Assembly: GCF_003751605.1 (NCBI RefSeq)
Contig: NZ_RJVJ01000001.1
Span: 4,030,001-4,094,000 of the forward strand
Length of the DNA stretch: 64,000 bases
Direction of reading: 5' to 3'
From: Kitasatospora cineracea
GTDB taxonomy: Bacteria; Actinomycetota; Actinomycetes; Streptomycetales; Streptomycetaceae
A program made the translations under genes and the position numbers. Positions 42,641 to 54,434 of the stretch are shown piece by piece (position 1 is the first letter of the stretch; the number at the start of each line of letters is the position of its first letter). The notes below the pieces were generated by a model. That model did no database searches. It worked only from the letters and a program-made list of their open reading frames with translations, and was not told the origin of the DNA.

Positions 42641-43252
42641 GTGAGCACCCCCACCATCGGCGTCCTGGCCCTGCAGGGCGACGTCCGCGAGCACCTGGTG
42701 GCGCTGGCCGCCGCCGACGCGCTGGCCCGGCCGGTGCGCCGCCCCGAGGAGCTGGCCGAGGTCGACGCGCTGGTGATGCCCGGCGGCGAGTCCACCACCA
42801 TCTCCAAGCTGGCGGTGCTGTTCGGCCTGATGGACCCGCTGCGCGAGCGGGTCGCGGCCGGCATGCCGGTGTACGGCACCTGCGCGGGCATGATCCTGCT
42901 GGCCGACAAGATCCTGGACGGCCGGGACGACCAGGAGGGCGTCGGCGGCATCGACATGACGGTGCGCCGCAACGCCTTCGGCCGGCAGAACGAGTCCTTC
43001 GAGACCGCGATCCCGTTCGCCGGCCTGGCCGGCGACCCGGTCACCGGCGTGTTCATCCGCGCCCCCTGGGTCGAGGCGGTCGGCGCGGGCGTCGAGGTGC
43101 TGGCCGAGGTGCCGGCCGCGGACGGCCCGGAGGCCCGGATCGTCGCGGTCCGCCAGGGCAACCTGCTGGCCACCTCCTTCCACCCGGAGCTGACCGGCGA
43201 CCACCGCGTCCACGAGTACTTCGTCCGGATGGTCGAGGCCGCCGGGCGCTGA
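42641..43252 (+). CDS. pdxT: Pyridoxal 5'-phosphate synthase, glutaminase subunit PdxT
   Basis: A 203-residue class I glutamine amidotransferase that supplies ammonia to PdxS. Conserved pieces are the oxyanion/substrate PGGES (48-52), nucleophile Cys81 in GTCAGM, and the His-Glu pair in SFHPEL. GTG start at 42641 with GAGGTAGTGAG upstream. About 100 nt separates it from pdxS, with a hairpin between. Confidence 0.97.
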   Translation: MSTPTIGVLALQGDVREHLVALAAADALARPVRRPEELAEVDALVMPGGESTTISKLAVLFGLMDPLRERVAAGMPVYGTCAGMILLADKILDGRDDQEGVGGIDMTVRRNAFGRQNESFETAIPFAGLAGDPVTGVFIRAPWVEAVGAGVEVLAEVPAADGPEARIVAVRQGNLLATSFHPELTGDHRVHEYFVRMVEAAGR

Positions 43253-43302
43253 GCGCCCGGTGCGGCGCGGTGACCGTGTGCCACCTGACGGTGCGGCACC
43301 GG

Positions 43303-43308
43303 TAGGAT
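43303..43308 (+). promoter_or_regulatory. -10 box of yebC
   Basis: TAGGAT, 43 nt before the yebC start. Confidence 0.4.
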
Positions 43309-43350
43309 CTCCCCTGTTCATTTCCCATTGGCGACGAAAAGGAGCTGGCG

Positions 43351-44106
43351 ATGTCCGGCCACTCTAAGTGGGCTACCACCAAGCACAAGAAGGCCGCGAT
43401 CGACGCCAAGCGCGGCAAGCTCTTCGCCAAGATGATCAAGAACATCGAGGTGGCGGCCCGCACCGGCGGCGGCGACCCCGCGGGCAACCCGACGCTCTAC
43501 GACGCCATCCAGAAGGCGAAGAAGAGCTCCGTCCCGATCGACAACATCAACCGGGCCGTCAAGCGCGGCTCCGGTGCGGAGGCCGGCGGCGCCGACTACT
43601 CGACGATCATGTACGAGGGCTACGGCCCCAACGGCGTGGCCGTCCTGATCGAGTGCCTCACCGACAACCGCAACCGCGCCGCCTCCGACGTGCGCGTGGC
43701 GATGACCCGCAACGGCGGCAACATGGCCGACCCGGGCTCGGTGTCCTACCTGTTCAACCGCAAGGGCGTCGTGATCGTCCCCAAGGCCGACGGCGTGGAC
43801 GAGGACAAGATCCTGGACGTCGTGCTGGACGCCGGCGCCGAGGAGGTCAACGACCTGGGCGAGGCCTTCGAGGTGATGTCCGAGGCCACCGACATGGTCG
43901 CGGTCCGCACCGCGCTGGTCGACGCGGGCATCGACTACGACTCCGCCGACGCCAACTTCGTCCCCAGCATGCAGGTCGAGCTGGACGCCGAGGGCGCCCG
44001 CAAGATCTTCAAGCTGATCGACGCGCTCGAGGACAGCGACGACGTGCAGAACGTCTTCGCCAACTTCGACGTCTCCGACGAGATCATGGCCGAGCTGGAC
44101 GCCTGA
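43351..44106 (+). CDS. yebC: YebC/PmpR-family regulatory protein
   Basis: A 251-residue three-domain protein ([36 protein letters not shown] is the invariant start; [23 protein letters not shown] in the middle). Members act as DNA-binding regulators and, as shown for several YebC proteins, help ribosomes through proline stretches. The gene lies directly upstream of ruvCAB, as in many bacteria. ATG 43351 follows AAGGAG. Confidence 0.96.
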   Translation: MSGHSKWATTKHKKAAIDAKRGKLFAKMIKNIEVAARTGGGDPAGNPTLYDAIQKAKKSSVPIDNINRAVKRGSGAEAGGADYSTIMYEGYGPNGVAVLIECLTDNRNRAASDVRVAMTRNGGNMADPGSVSYLFNRKGVVIVPKADGVDEDKILDVVLDAGAEEVNDLGEAFEVMSEATDMVAVRTALVDAGIDYDSADANFVPSMQVELDAEGARKIFKLIDALEDSDDVQNVFANFDVSDEIMAELDA

Positions 44107-44218
44107 GTCCGGCTGCTCCCCGCCCGGTGGCCCGCTGGTGGCCGCCGGGCGGAGGCGTGTCCGGGGCCGCCTGTCGGTGGCCGGGAGTAACCTGCGCAGG
44201 TCGGAGAGAGGCGGGGCC

Positions 44219-44899
44219 GTGCGAGTACTGGGTGTGGACCCTGGGCTGACCAGGTGCGGCGTCGGCGTGGTCGAAGGGCTGCCCGGGCGGCAGCTGACGA
44301 TGCTCGGCGTCGGCGTGGTGCGGACCCCGCCGGAGGACGAGATCGGCCCCCGGCTGCTGGCCATCGAACAGGGCCTGGAGTCCTGGCTCGACCGGTACCA
44401 GCCCGAACTCGTCGCCGTGGAGCGGGTGTTCGCCCAGCACAACGTCCGCACCGTGATGGGCACCGCGCAGGCCTCGGCGGTCGCCGTGCTCTGCGCGACC
44501 AGGCGCGGCATCCCCGTCACGCTGCACACCCCCAGCGAGGTCAAGGCCGCGGTCACCGGCTCCGGACGCGCCGACAAGGCGCAGGTCACCGCCATGGTCA
44601 CCCGGCTGCTGCGGCTCGACGCCCCGCCCAAGCCCGCCGACGCCGCGGACGCCCTCGCCCTGGCCATCTGCCACATCTGGCGCGGCGGCAGCACCAACCG
44701 GCTGACCGCGGCGATCAAGGCCCACGGCGCGGGCGGGAGCTCCTGGCACGGCGGGGCACCCGGGCGGAACCAGGGGCGCGGGGAACCGCGCGAAGCGGGA
44801 GACGCCGGGCAGCAGGATCCGCCCGAGCAGCAGGCGGCCCCGCCCAGGGCGGCGTACGGCAGGGTGCCGGGCCGCTCGCGCAGTTCCCCGCGCCCCTGA
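44219..44899 (+). CDS. ruvC: Holliday junction endonuclease RuvC, with an unusual C-terminal tail
   Basis: 226 residues; resolves Holliday junctions with RuvAB. The catalytic acids are Asp7 (GVDPGL), Glu in VAVERVFAQ, and the pair in [12 protein letters not shown]. The core ends near residue 180 (IKAHGAG). The last ~45 residues ([14 protein letters not shown]...[10 protein letters not shown]) come from a 126-bp inverted-repeat element (44772-44897), and the TGA stop lies at its edge. GTG 44219 is the start used by homologues; the frame is open back to 44138. Confidence 0.92.
   Translation: MRVLGVDPGLTRCGVGVVEGLPGRQLTMLGVGVVRTPPEDEIGPRLLAIEQGLESWLDRYQPELVAVERVFAQHNVRTVMGTAQASAVAVLCATRRGIPVTLHTPSEVKAAVTGSGRADKAQVTAMVTRLLRLDAPPKPADAADALALAICHIWRGGSTNRLTAAIKAHGAGGSSWHGGAPGRNQGRGEPREAGDAGQQDPPEQQAAPPRAAYGRVPGRSRSSPRP
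44772..44897. repeat. 126-bp element bounded by 22-bp inverted repeats, inside the ruvC 3' end
   Basis: Left end begins AGGGGCGCGGGGAACCGCGC (44772), and its inverted copy ends at 44897, with one mismatch in 22. Ends of the GGGGCGCGGGGAACTGCGC type are common dispersed repeats in streptomycete genomes, so this looks like a small non-coding mobile or fold-back element captured by the ruvC frame. Confidence 0.75.
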
Positions 44900-44987
44900 C
44901 GGGGCCCGGAGGTCGAGCGGAAGCCCGCGGCCCTGACGGGCGCGGGACGCGTCAAGCATCGGAACCATCGAGAGGAACGACTTCACC

Positions 44988-45599
44988 ATGATCGCCTTTG
45001 TGCAGGGGCCGGTTGCGGTGGTGGGGGCCGGGGTGGCCGTGGTGGAGGTCGGGGGAGTGGGGATGGCGGTGCAGTGCACGCCGACCACGCTGGCGACGCT
45101 GCGGGTGGGGGAGGTGGCCCGGCTGGCGACCTCGCTGGTGGTCCGGGAGGACTCGCTGACGCTGTTCGGGTTCGTGGACGACGACGAGCGGGCGACGTTC
45201 GAGGTGCTGCAGGCGGCGCCGGGGGTGGGGCCGAAGCTGGCCCAGGCGATCCTGGGGGTGCACTCGCCGGAGGCGCTGCGGGCGGCGGTGGCGGGCGGCG
45301 ACGAGAAGGCGCTGATCGCGGTGCCCGGCATCGGCAAGGCGAAGGCGGCGAAGCTGCTGCTGGAGTACAAGGACAAGCTCGGTGCCCCGCACGGCACCGT
45401 CCCGGCGCAGAAGCCGGTGGCGTCCGGCCCGGCGCCCTGGCACGAGCAGCTGCACTCCGCGCTGGTGGGCCTGGGCTACGCTCCGCGGGAGGCGGAGGAG
45501 GCGGTGGCCCGGGTGACGCCGGAGGCCGAGGCGCAGCCGGTGCCGGACGTCGGCGCGCTGCTGCGGCTGGCCCTGCGGGGGCTGAACCGGGCCCGCTGA
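44988..45599 (+). CDS. ruvA: Holliday junction branch-migration protein RuvA
   Basis: 203 residues; binds the four-way junction as a tetramer and loads RuvB. OB-fold N-terminus (to ~60), two helix-hairpin-helix motifs (LQAAPGVGPKLAQAIL; LIAVPGIGKAKAAKLLL), a flexible linker, and a C-terminal three-helix domain that contacts RuvB (LHSALVGLGYAPREAEEAVARV). GAGAGGAAC ribosome site before ATG 44988. ruvC, ruvA and ruvB are adjacent and co-oriented. Confidence 0.96.
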   Translation: MIAFVQGPVAVVGAGVAVVEVGGVGMAVQCTPTTLATLRVGEVARLATSLVVREDSLTLFGFVDDDERATFEVLQAAPGVGPKLAQAILGVHSPEALRAAVAGGDEKALIAVPGIGKAKAAKLLLEYKDKLGAPHGTVPAQKPVASGPAPWHEQLHSALVGLGYAPREAEEAVARVTPEAEAQPVPDVGALLRLALRGLNRAR

Positions 45600-45667
45600 G
45601 GCCCGCCGGACCACGATGAAGCAATGTGACGATCCGTCACCAAGTCGACATGGGGAGCAGTCTTCCG

Positions 45668-46765
45668 ATGAGCCCGTACGAGTCCGAGCCCGTTGACCGC
45701 CTGGTGACGGCGTCCGCCGACGGCGAGGACCAGGCGGTGGAGGCGGCGCTGCGCCCCAAGCTGCTGGAGGAGTTCATCGGGCAGGAGCGGGTGCGCGAGC
45801 AGCTCTCGCTGGTGCTGCAGGCGGCCCGCAAGCGCGGGGCGGCGCCGGACCACGTGCTGCTCAGCGGCCCGCCCGGGCTGGGCAAGACCACCCTGTCGAT
45901 GATCATCGCGGCGGAGCTGAACGCCCCGATCCGGATCACCTCCGGCCCGGCGATCCAGCACGCGGGCGACCTGGCGGCGATCCTGTCCTCGCTGACCGAG
46001 GGCGAGGTGCTGTTCCTCGACGAGATCCACCGGATGTCCCGGCCCGCCGAGGAGATGCTGTACCTGGCGATGGAGGACTTCCGGGTCGACGTGATCGTCG
46101 GCAAGGGCCCGGGCGCCACCGCCATCCCGCTGGAGCTGCCGCCGTTCACGCTGGTCGGCGCGACCACCCGGGCGGGCCTGCTGCCGCCGCCGCTGCGCGA
46201 CCGGTTCGGGTTCACCGGGCACATGGAGTTCTACGCGCCGGCCGAGCTGGAGCGGGTGGTGCACCGCTCGGCGGGCCTGCTGGACGTGGAGATCGACCCG
46301 GCGGGCGCGGCCGAGATCGCCGGCCGCTCGCGCGGCACGCCGCGGATCGCCAACCGGCTGTTGCGCCGGGTGAGGGATTTCGCGCAGGTCCGGCACGACG
46401 GCCTGGTGACCCGGGAGATCGCCGCGCGGGCGCTGGAGGTCTACGAGGTGGACGCGCGCGGTCTGGACCGGTTGGACCGGGCGGTGCTGGAGGCGCTGCT
46501 GAAGCTGTTCGGCGGTGGCCCGGTGGGCCTGTCCACGCTGGCGGTGGCGGTGGGCGAGGAGGCGGAGACGGTCGAGGAGGTGGCTGAACCTTTCCTCGTC
46601 CGGGAGGGCCTGCTGGCGCGCACCCCGCGCGGGCGGGTCGCCACCGCGGCGGCCTGGCAGCACCTGGGGCTGACCCCGCCGCAGCCGGCGCGGGCGTCGG
46701 GCGGGGCGCGGGGCGGGCAGCAGAACGGGCTGTGGGCCGATGGCCAGGGGCCGGGCCAGGGATAA
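45668..46765 (+). CDS. ruvB: Holliday junction ATPase RuvB
   Basis: A hexameric AAA+ motor that drives branch migration. Walker [10 protein letters not shown], Walker B LFLDEIHR, sensor LVGATTRAG, and the C-terminal winged helix ([37 protein letters not shown]). ATG 45668 ([13 protein letters not shown]) is preferred by homologue length (365 aa); a GTG at 45626 in the same frame would add 14 residues. It ends the ruvCAB cluster. Confidence 0.95.
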   Translation: MSPYESEPVDRLVTASADGEDQAVEAALRPKLLEEFIGQERVREQLSLVLQAARKRGAAPDHVLLSGPPGLGKTTLSMIIAAELNAPIRITSGPAIQHAGDLAAILSSLTEGEVLFLDEIHRMSRPAEEMLYLAMEDFRVDVIVGKGPGATAIPLELPPFTLVGATTRAGLLPPPLRDRFGFTGHMEFYAPAELERVVHRSAGLLDVEIDPAGAAEIAGRSRGTPRIANRLLRRVRDFAQVRHDGLVTREIAARALEVYEVDARGLDRLDRAVLEALLKLFGGGPVGLSTLAVAVGEEAETVEEVAEPFLVREGLLARTPRGRVATAAAWQHLGLTPPQPARASGGARGGQQNGLWADGQGPGQG

Positions 46766-46792
46766 CTCCGCTGCCTTATCGGGAGTTTATGT

Positions 46793-46833
46793 GCATGCCA
46801 AGGCTCGCCACTTTCGGCGGCACACTGGCATGC
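46793..46833. other. Inverted repeat between ruvB and the yajC promoter
   Basis: Arms GCATGCCA (46793-46800) and TGGCATGC (46826-46833), 25-nt loop. It may be the ruvB terminator or a regulator site just upstream of the -35 box. Confidence 0.4.
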
Positions 46834-46839
46834 TTGGCG

Positions 46840-46868
46840 TTGTCCGTTCAGTGCGGGTCGCCTAGACT
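46840..46868 (+). promoter_or_regulatory. Sigma-70 (HrdB-type) promoter of yajC-secD-secF
   Basis: TTGTCC (46840-46845), 17-bp spacer, TAGACT (46863-46868), about 80 nt before yajC. Confidence 0.7.
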
Positions 46869-46949
46869 CCGCCGGACCGCCCCAGTCACCCGACGGGCCG
46901 ACGTATACGCACTGGCTGCCGCACCGGCGGCCTACAAAGGACCCTGGCT

Positions 46950-47366
46950 GTGCAATTCATCATCTTCCTCCTCCCGCTCCTCGCCATCTTCCTGATGATG
47001 CGCTCGCAGAAGAAGCGTCAGGCCCAGATGCAGAGCATGCAGACCGCGCTCCAGCCGGGGTCCGGTGTTCGCACCATCGGCGGAATGTACGCGCTGGTGA
47101 AGGCCGTCAACGACGAGACGGTCGAGCTGGAGGTCGCCCCCGGTGTGGTGGCCCACTTCACCAAGGGCGCGATCGCGGCCGTCCTGGAGCCGCTGGAGTA
47201 CGACGCGATCATCAACGGCCGCCCCGCCGAGGACGAGTCCGACGAGGCCGTCGAGGCCCTCGACGCGGATGCCGACGAGAAGCCGCTGAGCCTGTCCAAG
47301 GACGAGGCGAAGGACGAGGCGAAGATCGAGGCGAAGGTCGACGCCGAGGCTCCCGAGAGCAAGTAG
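46950..47366 (+). CDS. yajC: Preprotein translocase auxiliary subunit YajC
   Basis: 138 residues: one N-terminal membrane helix (IIFLLPLLAIFLMM) followed by RSQKKRQAQMQSMQ, a beta-rich YajC core (GSGVRTIGGMYALVKAVNDETVELEVAPG) and an acidic, Glu/Asp/Lys/Ala-rich tail (about 95-138) likely disordered. Associates with SecDF in protein export. GTG 46950 start. Confidence 0.95.
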   Translation: MQFIIFLLPLLAIFLMMRSQKKRQAQMQSMQTALQPGSGVRTIGGMYALVKAVNDETVELEVAPGVVAHFTKGAIAAVLEPLEYDAIINGRPAEDESDEAVEALDADADEKPLSLSKDEAKDEAKIEAKVDAEAPESK

Positions 47367-47513
47367 TACGGTCGGGGTCACCCTCGACCAGCGGCATCCG
47401 CCGCAAGCCCAACAGGACCTCTTGGGCCGTCGTGCGTCCGCCGCCTTCCGCCCCCGCCCGCGCGGGGCCGGGGGCCGGCCGCCGGGCGGCATGGACAGGG
47501 AGAAACGAGCAAG

Positions 47514-49286
47514 GTGGCAACACCCAAGTCGCGGTCGCGCGACGGATACCCGGGACGGGCGCTGGCGCTCATCCTGGTGGTCACCGTCGGCCTTGTGGCC
47601 CTCATGTTCGGGACGGGCAACACCAAGCCCCGTCTCGGTATCGACCTCGCCGGTGGCACCAGCGTCACGCTGACCGCAAAGTCGGACGATCCCTCCGCGA
47701 TCAACAAGACCAATCTGAACACCGCGGTCGGCATCATCCAGAAGCGCGTCAACGGCATGGGTGTCTCCGAGGCGGAGGTGCAGACCCAGGGCAATGCCAA
47801 CATCATCGTCAACATTCCCGACGGTGGTAACACGCAGCAGTCCATCGACAAGGTCGGTGACACCGCCAAGCTCTACTTCCGCCCGGTGCTGGCCGCCGAG
47901 CCGTCCGGCGCGGCCGCCCAGCAGCCCGCCCCGTCCGGCTCCCCGGACGCCGCGGCCTCGGCCGCCCCGAGCGCGGGCGCCTCCGCCTCCGCGGGCGCCT
48001 CCACCTCGGCCTCCGCCCCGGCCTCGGCCTCCGCGTCCGCCAGCAAGGCGGGCCGCGCGCTGTCCGGCGCGCTGCAGGCCGACCCGACGGCCTCCGCGAG
48101 CGCCGGCGCCTCGGCCCAGCCGAGCACCGCCGCCTCCGCCCCCGCCGCCGACCCGAGCGCCGCGCCCACCCCGGACGCCGCGACCGTCGCGCTGCAGCAG
48201 AAGTACGCCGCCCTGGACTGCACGGTCAAGGAGCAGCGGATCAACTACCAGACCAACGACCCGACCGCGCCGGCCCTGGCCTGCTCGTACGACGCGGAGC
48301 AGGGCCTCTGGTACAAGTTCGTGCTCGGCGGCGTCGCGGTGAACGGCTCGGACGTCACCAAGGCCCAGGCCGTGTACGACACCCAGACCGGCAAGGGCTG
48401 GATGGTCGACCTGTCGTTCAACGACACCGGCTCCAAGGCCTTCGCCTCCACCACCGGCCAGCTGGCCACCCAGTCCACCCCGGCCAACCAGTTCGCCATC
48501 GTGCTGGACGGCCAGGTCGTCTCCCACCCGTACGTGCAGGAGTCGATCACCGGCGGCAGCGCCGTGATCAACGGCACCTTCACCTCGGACGAGGCCAAGT
48601 CGCTGGCGAACGTGCTGAGCTACGGCGCGCTCCCGCTGGACTTCGTCAAGAGCGACGTCACCACCGTCTCCCCGCAGCTCGGCTCCGAGCAGCTGAAGGC
48701 CGGCCTGATCGCCGGTCTGATCGGCATGGTGCTGGTGGTCGCGTACTCGCTGGTCTACTACCGCGGCCTGGGCCTGATCTCGATCGCCGGCCTGGTCGTC
48801 TCGGCGATCCTGACCTGGTCGATCATGAGCCTGCTGGGCGCGGGCATCGGCTTCGCGCTGAACCTGCCCGCGGTCTGCGGCGCGATCGTGGCGATCGGCA
48901 TCACCGCGGACTCCTTCATCGTGTACTTCGAACGGATCCGGGACGAGGTCCGCGAGGGCGCCCAGCTGCGGGCCGCCGTGCAGCGGGCCTGGCCGCGGGC
49001 CCGGCGCACCATCCTGGTGTCGGACTTCGTCTCCTTCCTGTGTGCCGCGGTGCTGTACCTGGTGTCGGTCGGCAAGGTCCAGGGCTTCGCCTTCACGCTG
49101 GGCCTGACCACCCTGCTCGACGTCGTGGTGATCTTCCTGTTCACCAAGCCGCTGATCAGCCTGCTCGCCCGCACGAAGTTCTTCGCCAGCGGCCACCCGA
49201 TGTCCGGCCTGGACCCGAAGCGGCTCGGCGCCCGTCCGCCGATCCGCGGCTCCCGCCGCCGTTCCACCACCACCCAGGAGGTCTGA
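47514..49286 (+). CDS. secD: Protein translocase subunit SecD, with a large Ala/Ser-rich insert
   Basis: 590 residues, inner membrane. Uses the proton gradient to pull secreted proteins across after SecYEG. First helix at ~14-33; P1 domain with LGIDLAGGTSVTL. An Ala/Ser/Pro-rich low-complexity insert (about residues 125-225) sits inside the periplasmic P1 domain. Five more helices lie in the C-terminal third (IAGLIGMVLVVAYSLVYYRG ... GITADSFIVYFERIRDEV). GTG 47514 start; secF begins 4 nt after its stop. Confidence 0.95.
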   Translation: MATPKSRSRDGYPGRALALILVVTVGLVALMFGTGNTKPRLGIDLAGGTSVTLTAKSDDPSAINKTNLNTAVGIIQKRVNGMGVSEAEVQTQGNANIIVNIPDGGNTQQSIDKVGDTAKLYFRPVLAAEPSGAAAQQPAPSGSPDAAASAAPSAGASASAGASTSASAPASASASASKAGRALSGALQADPTASASAGASAQPSTAASAPAADPSAAPTPDAATVALQQKYAALDCTVKEQRINYQTNDPTAPALACSYDAEQGLWYKFVLGGVAVNGSDVTKAQAVYDTQTGKGWMVDLSFNDTGSKAFASTTGQLATQSTPANQFAIVLDGQVVSHPYVQESITGGSAVINGTFTSDEAKSLANVLSYGALPLDFVKSDVTTVSPQLGSEQLKAGLIAGLIGMVLVVAYSLVYYRGLGLISIAGLVVSAILTWSIMSLLGAGIGFALNLPAVCGAIVAIGITADSFIVYFERIRDEVREGAQLRAAVQRAWPRARRTILVSDFVSFLCAAVLYLVSVGKVQGFAFTLGLTTLLDVVVIFLFTKPLISLLARTKFFASGHPMSGLDPKRLGARPPIRGSRRRSTTTQEV

Positions 49287-49289
49287 CCC

Positions 49290-50411
49290 ATGTCGCTCCG
49301 CAACATCGGTCACCGCCTCTACCAGGGCGAGGTCTCCTTCGACTTCGTCGGCAAGCGGAAGATCTGGTACTCGATCTCGGCGGTGATCGTCCTGGTGGCC
49401 GCCGTCGGCCTGGCCATGGGCCTGCACCTGGGCATCGAGTTCAAGGGCGGCTCGGTCTACACCGTGCACAAGCCCGGCCTCTCGGCCTCCCAGGCGAAGG
49501 AGACCGCCGACAAGATCATCGGCTCCAACACCGCGCTGGTGCAGACCACGGACAAGGGTGACGTCCGGGTCCAGGTCAGCGCCCAGGAGTCGATCCCGGC
49601 GGCGACCTTCACCAAGGAGTTCTCGCAGGCGGTCGGCGTCCAGGAGCAGGACATCAACGCCCAGGTGATCGGCCCCTCCTGGGGTGCCGACATCTCCAAG
49701 AAGGCGCTGACCGGTCTGATCGTCTTCATGGTGCTGGTCACCGTCTACATGGCGATCGCCTTCGAGTGGCGGATGGCGGTGGCCGCCCTGGTCGCCCTGA
49801 TCCACGACCTCCTGATCACCATCGGCGTCTACGCCCTGGTCGGCTTCGAGGTCACCCCGGGCACCGTGATCGGCTTCCTGACCATCCTCGGCTACTCGCT
49901 CTACGACACGGTCGTCGTCTTCGACACCGTGAAGGAGAACACCCGGGGCATCACCAAGCAGTCCCGCCGGACCTACAGCGAGGCCGCCAACCACGGCCTC
50001 AACCAGACCCTGGTGCGCTCCATCAACACCACGGTGGTGGCCCTGCTGCCGGTCTCCGCGCTGCTGTTCATCGGCGGCGGCCTGCTCGGCGCCGGCACCC
50101 TGAACGACATCTCGCTGGCCCTGTTCATCGGCCTCGCGGCCGGTGCCTACTCCTCCATCTGCGTGGCCACCCCGCTGCTCGCGCAGCTCAAGGAGCAGGC
50201 CCCGGACATGAAGGCGCTGGCCAAGCGGGTTGCCCAGCGGCGCGCCTCGGAGGCCAAGGCCGCGGCCGAGGGCCGGGGCAAGGACGCCGAGGGTGAGGAG
50301 TTCGACGGCGGGGAGGACGACGGCGACGAGGTCCCGGCCGGTATGGTCGGACAGCGTAACCAGCCGACCAGCCGCTCCCGAGGCAAGGGACGGCCGTCCG
50401 GCAAGCGCTGA
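49290..50411 (+). CDS. secF: Protein translocase subunit SecF
   Basis: 373 residues, six membrane helices; partner of SecD. Typical IEFKGGS, WGADISKKAL, and GYSLYDTVVVFDTVKEN are clear. The basic and Gly/Asp-rich C-terminal tail (after ~300) is cytosolic. It starts 4 nt after secD and is probably translationally coupled. Confidence 0.96.
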   Translation: MSLRNIGHRLYQGEVSFDFVGKRKIWYSISAVIVLVAAVGLAMGLHLGIEFKGGSVYTVHKPGLSASQAKETADKIIGSNTALVQTTDKGDVRVQVSAQESIPAATFTKEFSQAVGVQEQDINAQVIGPSWGADISKKALTGLIVFMVLVTVYMAIAFEWRMAVAALVALIHDLLITIGVYALVGFEVTPGTVIGFLTILGYSLYDTVVVFDTVKENTRGITKQSRRTYSEAANHGLNQTLVRSINTTVVALLPVSALLFIGGGLLGAGTLNDISLALFIGLAAGAYSSICVATPLLAQLKEQAPDMKALAKRVAQRRASEAKAAAEGRGKDAEGEEFDGGEDDGDEVPAGMVGQRNQPTSRSRGKGRPSGKR

Positions 50412-50431
50412 CCCTCCGCGAAGGAACCCCC

Positions 50432-50986
50432 GTGACCTCCACCACCGACCCCGCCCTGTCCGAGCTGCTCAACAGCCGGATCCGGGACGTGCAGGACTAC
50501 CCGAAGCCGGGCGTCCTGTTCAAGGACATCGCCCCCCTGCTCGCCGACGCCGAGGCGTTCGGCGCGCTGACCCGGGCGCTGGCCGAGCGGGCGCGGGAGC
50601 TCGGCGCCACCAAGGTGGTCGGGCTGGAGGCGCGGGGGTTCGTGCTCGCCGCCCCGGCCGCGTTCGCGGCCGGGCTCGGGTTCGTCCCGATCCGCAAGAA
50701 GGGCAAGCTGCCCGGCGAGGTGTTCGCCCGCTCGTACGACCTCGAGTACGGGTCGGCGACGCTGGAGGTGCAGTGCGACGCGTTCGAGCCCGGCGAGAAG
50801 GTCCTGGTGGTGGACGACGTGCTGGCCACCGGCGGGACGATCGCCGCCTCGCTGGACCTGGTCCAGGAGGCCGGGGCCGAACTGGTCGGCGTGGTCGTGC
50901 TGATGGAGCTCGGCTTCCTGACGGGGCGCGCGAAGCTCGCCGCGCACCTGCACGGCGCACCGCTGGAGACGCTCGTCGTGGTGTGA
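50432..50986 (+). CDS. apt: Adenine phosphoribosyltransferase
   Basis: 184 residues; salvages adenine with PRPP to AMP. PRPP-binding motif VLVVDDVLATGGT and the adenine-binding VGLEARGFVLAAPAA are present. GTG 50432 follows AAGGA; 21 nt after secF. Followed by a strong hairpin terminator. Confidence 0.96.
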   Translation: MTSTTDPALSELLNSRIRDVQDYPKPGVLFKDIAPLLADAEAFGALTRALAERARELGATKVVGLEARGFVLAAPAAFAAGLGFVPIRKKGKLPGEVFARSYDLEYGSATLEVQCDAFEPGEKVLVVDDVLATGGTIAASLDLVQEAGAELVGVVVLMELGFLTGRAKLAAHLHGAPLETLVVV

Positions 50987-51003
50987 CGCCGCGCTGTTCG
51001 AGA

Positions 51004-51035
51004 GCCGCCCGGGAACAGGACCGTTCCCGGGCGGC
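51004..51035 (+). terminator. Terminator after apt
   Basis: A 13-bp perfect stem (51004-51016 with 51023-51035), 6-nt loop, then TTCCTGTTC. Confidence 0.8.
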
Positions 51036-51081
51036 TTCCTGTTCGAGGCGGGCGCGCCGCCGCGCGGGGGTGCGCTGTCGG

Positions 51082-51087
51082 TACGAT
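51082..51087 (+). promoter_or_regulatory. -10 box of relA
   Basis: TACGAT, 28 nt before the TTG start of relA. Confidence 0.4.
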
Positions 51088-51114
51088 GAAGGTTGATCCG
51101 ACGTAGGAGTGTCC

Positions 51115-53466
<2,352 letters not shown>

Positions 53467-53485
53467 GCCCGCGGCCCTCCCGGTC

Positions 53486-53536
53486 GCCGACCGCCCCCGC
53501 CCCGCCGACACTGGCCGGGTGGGGGCGGTCGGCTTT
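53486..53536 (+). terminator. Terminator after relA
   Basis: A 13-bp perfect stem (53486-53498 with 53521-53533), 22-nt loop, then TTT. It runs almost into the next gene's ribosome site. Confidence 0.7.
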
Positions 53537-53548
53537 CCGGGAGGCACC

Positions 53549-54361
53549 GTGCACGGGATACGGATGAGGACGGCAGTGGCCAGCGCGGCGGCGGCCGCGG
53601 CGCTGGCGGCCGGCTGCGGCAGCGGCTCGGGCGGCTCCGGCAGCACCGGCAGCCCGGCGGCGAGCGGCACCGGCAGCCCGGTGTCGGCGTCCGCGGCGGC
53701 GGCCTCCGCGGCCGCCGACAACGGGGTGGCCGGGCAGTCCGCCGACCAGGTGCTGCAACGGGCCGTGCAGGCGCTCAAGGACGCCGGCGCGGTCCGGGCG
53801 GCGGGCACCGTCGGCAGCGAGGGCGGGCAGATCACCATGGACCTGCGGCTGGACACCACCGGCGACTGCACCGGCACGCTCAGCCAGGGCGGCGTCGGCA
53901 GCTTCCAGGTGGTGAAGTCCGGGCAGCAGCTGTGGGTCAAACCGGACCAGGAGTTCTGGCAGACCCACGGCGGTCCGGCGATGGCCCAACTGGTCGGCGA
54001 CCGCTACCTGAAGACCACCAGCGACAACCCGGACTTCGGCGAGATCGGCAGCCTGTGCGACCTGACCGCGCTGGCCGACCAGCTCGGCACCGGCAAGAGC
54101 GGCCTGGCCAAGGGCGGCGAGGAGAACGTGCAGGGCCGCCCCGCGCTCACCCTGACCAACACCTCCGGCACCGGCACCGGCACCGGCACCCTGTACGTGG
54201 CCACCACCGGCGAGCCGGTGCCGCTGAAACTCGCCAAGGACACCGGGGCGGTCGAGTTCAGCGACTTCGGCACCCCGGTGCCCAGCGCCACCCCCGGGCC
54301 CGACCAGAGCCTCGACCTGGACCAGCTGCAGCAGCCGTCCTCCTCGACCTCGGTGGTGTGA
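53549..54361 (+). CDS. Secreted lipoprotein, LppX/LprG-like size class
   Basis: About 270 residues. Signal peptide ending with a Cys in ALAAGCGSGSG (lipobox-like AAGC), a Gly/Ser/Ala linker, then a ~200-residue beta-rich domain (GQITMDLRLDTTGDCTGTLSQGGVGSFQVVKSGQQLWVKPDQEFW) similar in layout to lipid-binding lipoproteins. Lipid transfer at the outer membrane face is a guess. GTG 53549 fits GGGAGG just upstream; an ATG at 53564 is also possible. Confidence 0.78.
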   Translation: MHGIRMRTAVASAAAAAALAAGCGSGSGGSGSTGSPAASGTGSPVSASAAAASAAADNGVAGQSADQVLQRAVQALKDAGAVRAAGTVGSEGGQITMDLRLDTTGDCTGTLSQGGVGSFQVVKSGQQLWVKPDQEFWQTHGGPAMAQLVGDRYLKTTSDNPDFGEIGSLCDLTALADQLGTGKSGLAKGGEENVQGRPALTLTNTSGTGTGTGTLYVATTGEPVPLKLAKDTGAVEFSDFGTPVPSATPGPDQSLDLDQLQQPSSSTSVV

Positions 54362-54379
54362 GCCGCCGGGCCGCGGAAC

Positions 54380-54419
54380 GCGCGAAGGGCCCCCACCGCA
54401 CGGTGGGGGCCCTTCGCGC
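54380..54419. terminator. Bidirectional terminator between convergent genes
   Basis: An 18-bp perfect stem (54380-54397 with 54402-54419), 4-nt loop, serving both the lipoprotein and the DUF349 gene. Confidence 0.9.
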
Positions 54420-54434
54420 AGGCACTGCGGGAGC

